Origin: Gammaproteobacteria bacterium
GTDB taxonomy: Bacteria > Pseudomonadota > Gammaproteobacteria > Steroidobacterales > Steroidobacteraceae
DNA length: 64,000 nucleotides
NCBI GenBank assembly: GCA_025358295.1
Contig: JANYJY010000036.1
Coordinates: forward strand, 1 to 64,000
Direction: 5' to 3'
Part shown: one piece after another, positions 1 through 9,014 of the stretch
Layout of the letters: the number at the start of each line of letters is the position of its first letter
Numbering within the stretch: position 1 is the stretch's first letter
Position numbers and translations under genes: made by a program
Notes under the pieces: generated by a model
Database searches by the model: none
The model's input: only the letters and a program-made list of their open reading frames with translations
Told to the model about the DNA's origin: nothing

Positions 1-307
1 ACATGACGGCGGTGGCCAGTGCGGCGCCATTGCGCGTAAAAATGAGCTGAATTCCCAGAGCTCGATCCAGCCACGCCCCGATGGGCCCTCGGCTCCCAAA
101 CAATATCAACAGGAGGTACCCGACCACTACCGGCGGCAGCACCAGCGGCAAATGCACCAGCGCGTCGAGCAGAGTATGTCCGGTAAAACGGCGCCGGGTC
201 AGCAGCCAGGCGGTCGCGACGCCCACGGGCAGGCTGAATACGACGCTGCGTGTCGCGACGCTCAAGCTGAGACGCAGGGCCTCACCTTCGCTGGGGCTCA
301 ACCACAT
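1..307 (-). CDS. modB: Molybdate ABC transporter permease ModB (partial, N-terminal part)
   Basis: Inner-membrane permease subunit of the ModABC molybdate importer. The reverse strand reads from an ATG at 307 off the left edge, giving about 102 residues that follow E. coli ModB closely, including the run HLPLVLPPVVVGYLLL (about residues 51-66) and the downstream ILFGSRGPIG segment. Two to three transmembrane segments are visible. A GTG sits directly before the ATG and could be used instead. The 80-bp gap to hemH is divergent and contains TATACT at 351-356, a possible -10 element for hemH. The C-terminal half, with the loop that contacts the ATPase, lies outside the window. Confidence 0.88.
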   Translation of the reverse strand, partial: MWLSPSEGEALRLSLSVATRSVVFSLPVGVATAWLLTRRRFTGHTLLDALVHLPLVLPPVVVGYLLLILFGSRGPIGAWLDRALGIQLIFTRNGAALATAVM

Positions 308-387
308 CACGGTGCGCAAGACTCGGTGCAGAGCTTCATCCGGCAGGCAGTATACTGTGTGGGCGGATTAGCTTAAGGATTTGCTCC

Positions 388-1425
388 ATGCCCTATTATC
401 GCGCCGTGGCGCAATCGGCAACGGCGCCCGGCCGTATCGGTGTGCTGCTGGTCAACTTGGGAACGCCGGATTCCCCATCCTATGTCGCCGTGCAACGCTA
501 CCTGCGGGAGTTCCTCGGCGATCGCCGGGTGATCAACACTTCCCGCTTGGTGTGGCTGCCTCTCTTGTATGGCGTGGTGCTGCCGTTTCGTCCCATCAAA
601 ACCGTGCGTAAATACCGCAAAATCTGGATGAACGGCGGTTCACCGCTGGCGGTCTATTCGCAACGCCTCACCGATAAAGTCGGTGCACTATTGCAGAGCG
701 ACCTGGGCGATCAGGTGCGTGTCGAGCTTGCCATGACCTATGGCAATCCCAGCATAGCGAGTGCGATTCGCTCGCTGGCCGAACACAACGTGCGCAAGCT
801 GCTCATCCTGCCGCTGTATCCGCAGTACTGCTCGTCGACCACGGGCTCCGTGTTCGACCGCGTTACCCGTGTCTTGCAAAAATGGCGGTGGCTGCCCGAG
901 ACACGCTTCGTCAACGACTATCATGACGATGCAGGGTACATCGATGCATTGACGGCGCGAATTCAACACCATTGGTCCGAGGCGGGGGAGCGCTCGCATC
1001 TGCTGTTCTCTTATCATGGAATTCCCGCGGTCTATGTTGCGGAGGGCGATCCCTACCAGGTGCAGGCGCAGCGGACCACCGAACTGGTGGTCGCTCGTTT
1101 GGGATTGACGCCGCAGGAGTACTCTCACTGTTACCAATCGCGTTTCGGGTCGGTGGTCTGGCTGCAACCTTACACCGAGGACACTCTTGTGGCCTTGAGC
1201 CGCCAAGGGCTGCGCAAGGTCACCGTCGTGTCGCCGTCCTTTGCGGTCGATTGCCTGGAGACTCTGGAAGAGGTGGCCATCGAATATCGCGACAAGTTCT
1301 TAGGGCTGGGCGGCGAGCAATTGTCGCTGGTGCCCTCATTGAACGATGACGACCGCCATGCCCAAGTCTTATCGGCCATCGTGAAGAAACAGCTGCGCGG
1401 CTGGCAAGGGGGAGACAATCAATGA
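388..1425 (+). CDS. hemH: Ferrochelatase
   Basis: Inserts Fe2+ into protoporphyrin IX, the last step of protoheme synthesis. The 345-residue protein has the family opening GVLLVNLGTPDSP, the catalytic histidine in FSYHGIP (H210) and the acidic residue in SPSFAVDCLETLEE (E291), the two signature sites of HemH. Length is slightly above E. coli HemH (320). The start is supported by AAGGA about 10 bases upstream. The stop overlaps the next start by 4 bases (ATGA), so translation of the downstream cupin protein is probably coupled. Confidence 0.95.
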   Translation: MPYYRAVAQSATAPGRIGVLLVNLGTPDSPSYVAVQRYLREFLGDRRVINTSRLVWLPLLYGVVLPFRPIKTVRKYRKIWMNGGSPLAVYSQRLTDKVGALLQSDLGDQVRVELAMTYGNPSIASAIRSLAEHNVRKLLILPLYPQYCSSTTGSVFDRVTRVLQKWRWLPETRFVNDYHDDAGYIDALTARIQHHWSEAGERSHLLFSYHGIPAVYVAEGDPYQVQAQRTTELVVARLGLTPQEYSHCYQSRFGSVVWLQPYTEDTLVALSRQGLRKVTVVSPSFAVDCLETLEEVAIEYRDKFLGLGGEQLSLVPSLNDDDRHAQVLSAIVKKQLRGWQGGDNQ

Positions 1426-2156
1426 ACGGCAATTGGATAGTCGGGCTGTCGATTTTCACACTGGCTGCAGCGCCGATCGCGTTTGCGGGGTCATCCACGG
1501 CAGCGCGACCGACCGCGTCCCTCTACGCGAATCTTCAAGGTGATGTGCTGCTCGACAACGAGCGCGTGCTGGTGCAGAAATTCATCGTTCTGCCCGGGCA
1601 ATTCACCGGCCGCCATACCCGGTGCGGTGACCAGCTGTTGGTGTTCATCAAAGGCGGGGTTCTCACGTCGCAGTCCGGGCGGTCGACCCTGTGGAAGGAC
1701 GGCCGGGTGGCCTGGAGCAATGCGGTTGACGGGCTCGACGCCGGCAGCACCAATACCGGCAAGACCCCCATCGAGATGATCTGGGTGACGCTCAAGCCCG
1801 TCGCCAAAGCGGCGGCGGCCGCAAATGCGGCGGCCCCCAAGTATCGCTATCTCAACTATCCGAATATTCCGGGCGAGGATTTGCTGGAGAACGATCTGGT
1901 GATCGTGCAGCGCTTCGTCGTGAACCCGGGCCAGTGGGAGGGGGTGCATGCCCACCATCCGGACATGCTGTACATCCACATCAAGGGCGGGCAGTGGGCC
2001 GCTCGATCAAAGCATGAGGCCGAGCACGCCTATCCTGAAGTCTCGCCGGACGGCGAGGTGGGCTGGATGGCCACCGTCGATATCAGCGAGGGCCACGAGT
2101 CGGGAAATATCGGCAAAGAACCGATCGACCTGATTTGGGTGACGCTGAAAAGATAG
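1422..2156 (+). CDS. Secreted double-cupin-like protein of unknown function
   Basis: A 244-residue protein with a clear signal peptide (hydrophobic stretch 6-21, likely cleavage after AFA at 20-22). The mature part is a tandem duplication: each half has a DNERVLVQKF / NDLVIVQRF strand, a PGQ turn, a metal-site-like segment, an (H)IKGG strand, and ends in P-I-E/D-hydrophobic-IWVTLK. The second half keeps a histidine cluster (GVHAHHPDM) and the first has GRHTRCGD, so metal binding may differ between the two. This looks like a cupin/jelly-roll arrangement. No enzymatic role can be assigned. It overlaps hemH by 4 bases, which suggests co-translation, but a heme-related role is only inferred from that. 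Confidence 0.75.
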   Translation: MNGNWIVGLSIFTLAAAPIAFAGSSTAARPTASLYANLQGDVLLDNERVLVQKFIVLPGQFTGRHTRCGDQLLVFIKGGVLTSQSGRSTLWKDGRVAWSNAVDGLDAGSTNTGKTPIEMIWVTLKPVAKAAAAANAAAPKYRYLNYPNIPGEDLLENDLVIVQRFVVNPGQWEGVHAHHPDMLYIHIKGGQWAARSKHEAEHAYPEVSPDGEVGWMATVDISEGHESGNIGKEPIDLIWVTLKR

Positions 2157-2163
2157 GGAACTA

Positions 2164-2562
2164 CTACACCAGCAGTTGAAATTCCGGCAGCTTGGAGGCT
2201 TTGCGATCGAAGGTGGCTGTGAATTCGCAGCCCGCCTCCGCATTGATTACGCCAAGTAAGCAGTCGGCGAAATCGGCCGAACTCGAACGATATCGCTGCA
2301 ATGCCGCCGCTACCGCAGAGGCGTCGGCCGCGCGTAGCTGTGCGGTGGCCAGCAGGCCGTCAATGGCGTCGCCTATCTGTGTGCGGGAATACTCATAGAT
2401 GTCTTCCAAGACCCATGCGCACTCCACGATGACAATGTCGGACAGTAATGCGGGGTCGTCGCTGGAGCAGCGAGTCTTGAGGTAGCGCGAAGCGGCATCC
2501 GCCTGTTTCTCATCGTCAGCAACCAGCAAGCGAACAATTACATTGGTGTCGACGCCGATCAA
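2164..2562 (-). CDS. vapC: PIN-domain ribonuclease toxin, VapC-like
   Basis: A 132-residue PIN domain. The acidic residues that coordinate Mg2+ in this family are visible: D5 in GVDTNV, E47 in VIVECAW, D97/D100 in SADFADCLLG, and D119 in TFDRKA. VapC toxins cleave RNA and are neutralised by the antitoxin encoded just upstream. The start is a TTG whose last bases overlap the antitoxin stop (TTGA, 4-base overlap), so synthesis is translationally coupled to the antitoxin. The gene converges on the cupin gene with a 7-base gap. The RNA target cannot be told from sequence. Confidence 0.88.
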   Translation of the reverse strand: MIGVDTNVIVRLLVADDEKQADAASRYLKTRCSSDDPALLSDIVIVECAWVLEDIYEYSRTQIGDAIDGLLATAQLRAADASAVAAALQRYRSSSADFADCLLGVINAEAGCEFTATFDRKASKLPEFQLLV

Positions 2563-2807
2563 TCGCGGGTCCGTTTGGCCGCATGCCGGCGAATCGCAAA
2601 TTGAATATCGTCAAGAGTTGCTCGACGCTTGGGGCGTGGCAGGATATCCCGAAGAGTAGATACATCGCGAGTCGCGGCGGCGATTCGAACCGAGCCATCG
2701 GTTTCTACAACGAAGCGCAGCCTATCGCCTACTTTCAAATGCATACGCGTACGAATTGCCTTCGGGATAGTCACCTGGCCTTTGCTGGAAATGGTCGATT
2801 CGCTCAA
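2559..2807 (-). CDS. vapB: AbrB/SpoVT-type antitoxin, VapB-like
   Basis: An 82-residue antitoxin: the N-terminus has the swapped-hairpin AbrB signature SSKGQVTIPKAIR followed by LKVGDRLRF, a DNA-binding dimer fold. The C-terminal 40 residues (rich in Arg/Lys and Asp) would wrap the toxin. The start is TTG at 2807; an in-frame TAA lies three codons upstream, so no longer form is possible. The promoter region carries overlapping GGTAAA/TTACC half-sites (see 2833-2856) that fit autorepression by this protein. Confidence 0.88.
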   Translation of the reverse strand: MSESTISSKGQVTIPKAIRTRMHLKVGDRLRFVVETDGSVRIAAATRDVSTLRDILPRPKRRATLDDIQFAIRRHAAKRTRD

Positions 2808-2832
2808 TTTGGCTTACTCTTATTGCATTTCC

Positions 2833-2856
2833 TTACCGTAGGTAAAGAATTTTACC
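2833..2856. promoter_or_regulatory. Candidate autoregulatory operator of the vapBC-like pair
   Basis: Three alternating half-sites are seen: TTACC (2833-2837), GGTAAA (2841-2846) and TTTACC (2851-2856). They form two overlapping inverted repeats with 3- and 4-base spacers, 26-49 bases upstream of the antitoxin start. On the minus strand TTGACC (2868-2863) lies just outside and could be a -35 element, so a bound antitoxin would cover the promoter. The assignment to this regulator is inference from position and symmetry. Confidence 0.55.
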
Positions 2857-2897
2857 ATGAGCGGTCAAAATTCAGCAACAAAGGCAAAAAACCCGCT

Positions 2898-2937
2898 ATT
2901 GCACCGAATACGGGACCAATGCTAGATTCGGTGCAAT
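2898..2937. promoter_or_regulatory. Perfect 12-bp inverted repeat overlapping the start of the leuA leader ORF
   Basis: ATTGCACCGAAT (2898-2909) and ATTCGGTGCAAT (2926-2937) are exact inverse complements separated by 16 bases. The right arm runs into the ATG at 2936-2938. A weak promoter may sit inside it (TTGCAC at 2899, TAGATT at 2923-2928), which would start transcription at or next to that ATG. It could be a protein operator or an RNA hairpin. Confidence 0.5.
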
Positions 2938-3016
2938 GAGCGCATTCGCCAGCAAGCTTTTCGTCCCGCGCAGCTTATCGCTGCCGGGCCTGCTTGCGCT
3001 GCAGCTGCGCCGCTAG
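2936..3016 (+). CDS. Candidate leucine-rich leader peptide of leuA
   Basis: A 26-codon ORF ending 117 bases before leuA. Seven of 26 residues are leucine (positions 8, 14, 16, 19, 20, 22, 24), concentrated in the C-terminal half and including an LL pair, as expected for a ribosome-sensing attenuation leader. No Shine-Dalgarno sequence precedes the ATG; a transcript starting near 2935 would be leaderless. Downstream, the segment at the stop codon can pair with 3091-3098 (see next entry). The coding call rests on composition and context only; no homologue was recognised. Confidence 0.4.
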   Translation: MSAFASKLFVPRSLSLPGLLALQLRR

Positions 3017-3098
3017 GCGCCACCAATACGCGCTATCGGTCGGCGCTTACAAGACCGGAAAAATCTTCAAGTTGCGCCAGCCGAAGCTCAGTGGCGCC
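3016..3098 (+). promoter_or_regulatory. Mutually exclusive stems between leader ORF and leuA
   Basis: GGCGCCAC (3016-3023), which begins on the last base of the leader stop codon, is exactly complementary to GTGGCGCC (3091-3098). The same 3' element can pair instead with the nearer GCGCCA (3074-3079). A ribosome parked at the leader stop would hide the first arm and favour the local hairpin. There is no U-run after either stem, so if this is a switch it is not a classical intrinsic-terminator attenuator. Confidence 0.4.
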
Positions 3099-3124
3099 AT
3101 AGATCAGCCGTTTAGCGCGAGTAA

Positions 3125-4831
<1,707 letters not shown>

Positions 4832-4850
4832 CCGGCCGTCCGGGGCGTCA

Positions 4851-4885
4851 AGGGGCGTATCTGCCCCTCATTCATGGTGTTTTTG
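4851..4885 (+). terminator. Weak terminator-like hairpin after leuA
   Basis: AGGGGC (4851-4856) pairs with GCCCCT (4863-4868) across a 6-base loop. The T-run (GTTTTT, ending about 4885) starts some 11 bases after the stem rather than directly, so this is a poor match to an intrinsic terminator. It lies 20 bases after the leuA stop. Confidence 0.4.
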
Positions 4886-4982
4886 CCTTAGCAGTTGAAT
4901 GCCGGGCAGAATCGGATATAGTGCGCAGCTTCAGCGATTGGGGCTGTTAGATCCTATTGATTTCAAGGGCTTTTCTCGAACA

Positions 4983-5201
4983 ATGAGTGAACGCGAAGAC
5001 GAACATTTTGATATCGACGACGAGTTTCTCGGGGAAGCCGAAGAATCGCACGACTTCGATCCCCTTCTGGAACGCACCGAGCGGCGTCCCAAAGCGGTCG
5101 CCGTGGGCAAACGCGGCAAGGCGGCTTGGAGCCGCGTGGAAGACGTACTCGCCGAACGCCAGTTAGAAAAAGAACTGCGCGATATTTTCGAAGACGATTA
5201 G
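4983..5201 (+). CDS. Small conserved acidic protein resembling the PA3496 family
   Basis: A 72-residue soluble protein. The first 45 residues are strongly acidic (EDEHFDIDDEFLGEAEE); the C-terminus carries a basic-then-helical segment with SRVEDVLAERQLEKEL, resembling the short Pseudomonas PA3496-type proteins, whose function is not well established. No signal peptide or membrane segment is seen. The reading frame is open further upstream to 4899, but the ATG at 4983 gives the conserved-looking N-terminus and has AAGGG 13 bases before it. It sits alone between leuA and lysC-lysA. Confidence 0.65.
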   Translation: MSEREDEHFDIDDEFLGEAEESHDFDPLLERTERRPKAVAVGKRGKAAWSRVEDVLAERQLEKELRDIFEDD

Positions 5202-5295
5202 CCGATCTTGCCGGCGCCGATCTGCGGGCCTTGCCTCAGCTTAGGGCCACGCGATTGCGCGACGCGGAATTGAATTCACATGTGCGATACGGTCT

Positions 5296-7890
5296 GTGTT
5301 GGAAAATAGTCAAGCCTGGGTAGTCCTCAAATTTGGCGGCACCAGCGTGTCCACCGCCGCCAATTGGCACAATATCGCCCTGGTGGTCAGGGCACGAATG
5401 GCCGCGTCGTTCAGACCGGTTATCGTCCACTCCGCACTGTCGGGCATCACCGACCGCCTCGAATCGCTGTTGGCGGCAACCCAAGTCGGCACCCATGCCA
5501 ACGTGCTCGAACAAATATCCGTCAAGCACAGAGATCTCGCCCAGGCGCTGGGGATTGAACCGAGTGCGCTGTTCGAGCGCCACATGCAGGACCTGCGCGA
5601 CCTCGCCACCGGCTTGGCGCGCAGCGTCATGATAAGCGATGCCTCGCGCGCCCGCGTCATGGCGATGGGTGAGCTTCTGGCAACCACCTTGGGCGCAACT
5701 TTCTTGAATGCACAGGGCATTAGTACGGCGTGGGCCGACGCGCGCCAGGTGCTTCGTGCCGATGCACGCCCCGGCGCTACGCAAAAGGCCGATTTACTAT
5801 CGGCGACCTGCGATTTCTCGCCGGACTTGAAGTTGCAGGCGCAATGGCAGGCGCTGGACCAGGTCGTGATCACGCAGGGATTCATTGCTGCCAACGACGC
5901 CGGCGAGACGGTGCTGCTGGGCCGCGGCGGCTCGGACACCTCCGGCTCGTATTTCGCCGCTAAACTTAGCGCGGCGCGCCTGGAGATTTGGACCGACGTG
6001 CCGGGCATGTTCAGCGCCAATCCCCGGCAGGTTCCGACCGCCAGGCTGTTGCGCGCCTTGCACTACGATGAAGCGCAGGAAATCGCCAGCAACGGCGCAA
6101 AGATTTTGCATCCGCGCTGCGTCCTGCCGGTCCGGCAGTACAAAATTCCGCTGCATGTCTATGCCACGCAGGCGCCGGGACTCGAAGGCACCATCGTCTC
6201 CGAGAACGTGGCCGACAGCGCGGCGCAAGTCAAAGCGATTGCCATCAAGAAGGGAATTACCCTGGTCTCGATGGACAGTCCCGGCATGTGGCATCAGGTC
6301 GGTTTTCTCGCCGATGCGTTCCAGATATTCAAACAGGAAGGCCTGTCGGTGGACCTTGTCTCCACGTCCGAGACCAATGTCACCGTCTCACTGGATCCCA
6401 CTGCCAATACCCTGGACGCTGCGGCGCTCGACCGCTTGAGCGCGGCTCTTGGGAGTCTTTGCCGGGTGGAGATTCTCGGACCCTGCGCATCCTTGAGCCT
6501 GCTCGGGCACAACATTCGCGGCATCTTGCACGAGCTGGGCTCGGCATTCGAATTGTTTCAAGACCAGAAGATATACCTGGTGTCTCAGGCCGCGAACGAC
6601 TTGAATTTCACTTTTGTGATCGACGAGTCGCAGGGCGATCGTCTGGTGCACCAGCTACACGAGCGCCTGATTCAGGGCATCGGCTCGGACAAGGTGCTGG
6701 GACCCACCTGGCAGCAGCTGTTTTCCGAGACGAAGAGCACGCCACCCGCGGCAAACTGGTGGGAGGACGCCGATAAGCGCCGCCGCCTGATCGACATCGC
6801 GACGCGCGAGTCTGCGGCGTTCGTCTATGACGCCGCGACCTTGGACGCCGCCGTCGCCGCGCTGCAGCGAGTGAAATCCGTCAGCCGCTGGGCCTATGCG
6901 ATGAAGGCCAACTGGCATCCACAGATCCTGCGTCGTTTCTATGCGGCGGGCCTGACGTTGGAATGCGTTTCCCAGGGCGAGTTGGAGCACGCGTTTGCGT
7001 CCGTTCCGGGCCTCGAACCGAAGCGAGTACTGTTCACGCCGAATTTCGCCCCGCGGGCCGAATACGAGGCGGCTTTCGCCCGAGGCGTGCATGTCACGCT
7101 GGATAATCTCCACCCCCTCAAATTTTGGCCGGACTTGTTTCGCGGCAAAGACATATTCCTGCGCATCGATCCGGGATTTGGCCGCGGCCATCATAGCCAC
7201 GTCCGTACCGGCGGGGTTCACTCGAAATTCGGCGTGCCGATGGGGGAAGCCGATGAGTTGGTCGCCTTGACGCAGGGTGCCGGCGCACGGGTCACCGGTT
7301 TGCATGCTCACACGGGCAGCGGAGTTTTCGACGTCAGCAATTGGACGGAAACCGGCGCACTGCTCGCAGACCTAGCGCGGCGGTTCCCCGCTGTCACTGT
7401 GGTCGATCTGGGCGGCGGAATTGGTGTTCCAGAGCAGCTGGGTCATGGCGAAATCGACTTGAACGCTCTGGATCGCGGGGTTGCAAAATTGGCGGCGGCA
7501 TTCCCGCACATTGAATTCTGGATGGAGCCCGGGCGTTTCCTGGTTGCCAAGGCGGGCGTGTTAGTGGCGTTGGTCACTCAGTTGAAGGGCAAGGGCGACG
7601 TCCAGTATGTGGGTATCGCCACCGGCATGAATTCGTTGATCCGGCCGGCCCTGTACGGAGCGCATCACGATATCCGCAACTTGACCCGGTTGGATGCGCC
7701 GATGAGTCATCGCGTCAACGTCGTCGGCCCCATCTGTGAGTCAGCCGATCTGCTCGGTGCGGATCGTTGGCTGCCGCAGACCGAGGAGGGAGACGTGCTT
7801 CTCATCGCCACCTGCGGAGCCTACGGCTATGCCATGGCCTCGCACTATAATCTACGTTCTCCAGCCCCTGAGTTTATGATCGAGACATGA
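5296..7890 (+). CDS. lysC-lysA fusion: Bifunctional aspartate kinase / diaminopimelate decarboxylase
   Basis: One 864-residue polypeptide with the first and last enzymes of lysine synthesis. Residues 1-300 are aspartokinase: [10 protein letters not shown] (9-18), GRGGSDTSG and the [13 protein letters not shown] segment. Residues 310-460 hold tandem ACT domains, the usual site of lysine feedback inhibition. From about 500 on is the group IV decarboxylase: AMKANWHP with PLP-lysine K537, [13 protein letters not shown], and catalytic C814 in [11 protein letters not shown]. The start is GTG at 5296 with no strong ribosome site; a TTG follows at once. The stop overlaps asd by 4 bases (ATGA). This fusion is known from Xanthomonadales relatives. 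Confidence 0.95.
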   Translation: MLENSQAWVVLKFGGTSVSTAANWHNIALVVRARMAASFRPVIVHSALSGITDRLESLLAATQVGTHANVLEQISVKHRDLAQALGIEPSALFERHMQDLRDLATGLARSVMISDASRARVMAMGELLATTLGATFLNAQGISTAWADARQVLRADARPGATQKADLLSATCDFSPDLKLQAQWQALDQVVITQGFIAANDAGETVLLGRGGSDTSGSYFAAKLSAARLEIWTDVPGMFSANPRQVPTARLLRALHYDEAQEIASNGAKILHPRCVLPVRQYKIPLHVYATQAPGLEGTIVSENVADSAAQVKAIAIKKGITLVSMDSPGMWHQVGFLADAFQIFKQEGLSVDLVSTSETNVTVSLDPTANTLDAAALDRLSAALGSLCRVEILGPCASLSLLGHNIRGILHELGSAFELFQDQKIYLVSQAANDLNFTFVIDESQGDRLVHQLHERLIQGIGSDKVLGPTWQQLFSETKSTPPAANWWEDADKRRRLIDIATRESAAFVYDAATLDAAVAALQRVKSVSRWAYAMKANWHPQILRRFYAAGLTLECVSQGELEHAFASVPGLEPKRVLFTPNFAPRAEYEAAFARGVHVTLDNLHPLKFWPDLFRGKDIFLRIDPGFGRGHHSHVRTGGVHSKFGVPMGEADELVALTQGAGARVTGLHAHTGSGVFDVSNWTETGALLADLARRFPAVTVVDLGGGIGVPEQLGHGEIDLNALDRGVAKLAAAFPHIEFWMEPGRFLVAKAGVLVALVTQLKGKGDVQYVGIATGMNSLIRPALYGAHHDIRNLTRLDAPMSHRVNVVGPICESADLLGADRWLPQTEEGDVLLIATCGAYGYAMASHYNLRSPAPEFMIET

Positions 7891-9014
7891 AACAAATAGG
7901 AATCATCGGTTGGCGCGGCATGGTGGGGTCGGTGCTTCTCGAGCGAATGCGCGAGGAGTCTGATTTCGATCTCGTTCAGCCGACCTTTTTCAGCACATCG
8001 CAGGCCGGCGGCGCAGCGCCCCAAGTCACCGGCGCGGGCTCGGTGCGGGACGCCAAGGTCCAAGATGCCAATGACATCGCGGCGCTGGCCAAGTTGCCCA
8101 TGATCATCAGCACCCAGGGCGGCGAATATACGGACAGCATACATCCGCGGTTGCGCGCGGCCGGCTGGCAGGGCTATTGGATCGACGCCGCCTCGGCTCT
8201 GCGCATGAAGAAGAATGCCGTGATCGTTTTGGATCCGGTCAATCTCCCGGTAATGCAGGCGGCGCGCGAACAGGGCGTCAAGGACTTCATCGGCGGCAAT
8301 TGCACCGTCTCGCTGATGCTGATGGCCATGGGGGGATTGCTGCGTGCAGGCGTGGTCGACTGGGTCACAGCCATGACGTATCAATCGGCATCGGGCGCCG
8401 GCGCGCAAAATATGCGTGAATTGTTGGAGCAGATGGGCGCCGTGCATCGCTCGACCGAAGCGCTGCTGCGCACTCCCGCATCGAGCATTCTTGAGATTGA
8501 TCGCACGGTAACTGCGACGCTGAGGAGCCCGGAATTCCCGACGACGAACTTCGGCGCGCCGCTTGCGGCCAGCTTGATTCCCTGGATTGACAAGGATCTG
8601 GGCAACGGGCAAAGCCGTGAGGAATGGAAGGCGGGCGCCGAGGCGAACAAGATACTGGGGACCGAGGCGCAGCCCGTGCCGGTGGAAGGCATTTGCGTGC
8701 GAGTCAGCGCGATGCGCTGCCATTCGCAGGCGCTGACCATCAAGCTTAAGCGCGATTTGCCGCTGGCGGAGATCGAAAAGATACTTGCGGGCGCCAATCC
8801 CTGGGTGCGCGTCGTGCCGAACGACCGCGAGACCTCGATTCGCGAGCTCTCGCCGGCTGCGGTGAGCGGCGGCTTGAACATCCCCATTGGGCGTTTGCGC
8901 AAGCTGGCGATGGGCGGGGAGTATCTGTCCGCATTCACCGTTGGCGATCAGCTGTTGTGGGGGGCGGCGGAGCCGCTGCGCAGGACTATGCGATTCCTGC
9001 TTCCGCATGTGTGA
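7887..9014 (+). CDS. asd: Aspartate-semialdehyde dehydrogenase
   Basis: Reduces aspartyl phosphate to the semialdehyde with NADPH, directly after the kinase step encoded just upstream. The 375-residue protein matches the E. coli-type enzyme: [13 protein letters not shown] nucleotide-binding loop at the N-terminus, catalytic C139 in GGNCTVS, and the late RCHSQA segment with the substrate-side histidine. It overlaps lysC-lysA by 4 bases, so the pair should be co-translated and feed lysine, threonine and methionine. Its last 29 bases overlap the convergent glgP gene. Confidence 0.95.
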   Translation: MKQIGIIGWRGMVGSVLLERMREESDFDLVQPTFFSTSQAGGAAPQVTGAGSVRDAKVQDANDIAALAKLPMIISTQGGEYTDSIHPRLRAAGWQGYWIDAASALRMKKNAVIVLDPVNLPVMQAAREQGVKDFIGGNCTVSLMLMAMGGLLRAGVVDWVTAMTYQSASGAGAQNMRELLEQMGAVHRSTEALLRTPASSILEIDRTVTATLRSPEFPTTNFGAPLAASLIPWIDKDLGNGQSREEWKAGAEANKILGTEAQPVPVEGICVRVSAMRCHSQALTIKLKRDLPLAEIEKILAGANPWVRVVPNDRETSIRELSPAAVSGGLNIPIGRLRKLAMGGEYLSAFTVGDQLLWGAAEPLRRTMRFLLPHV

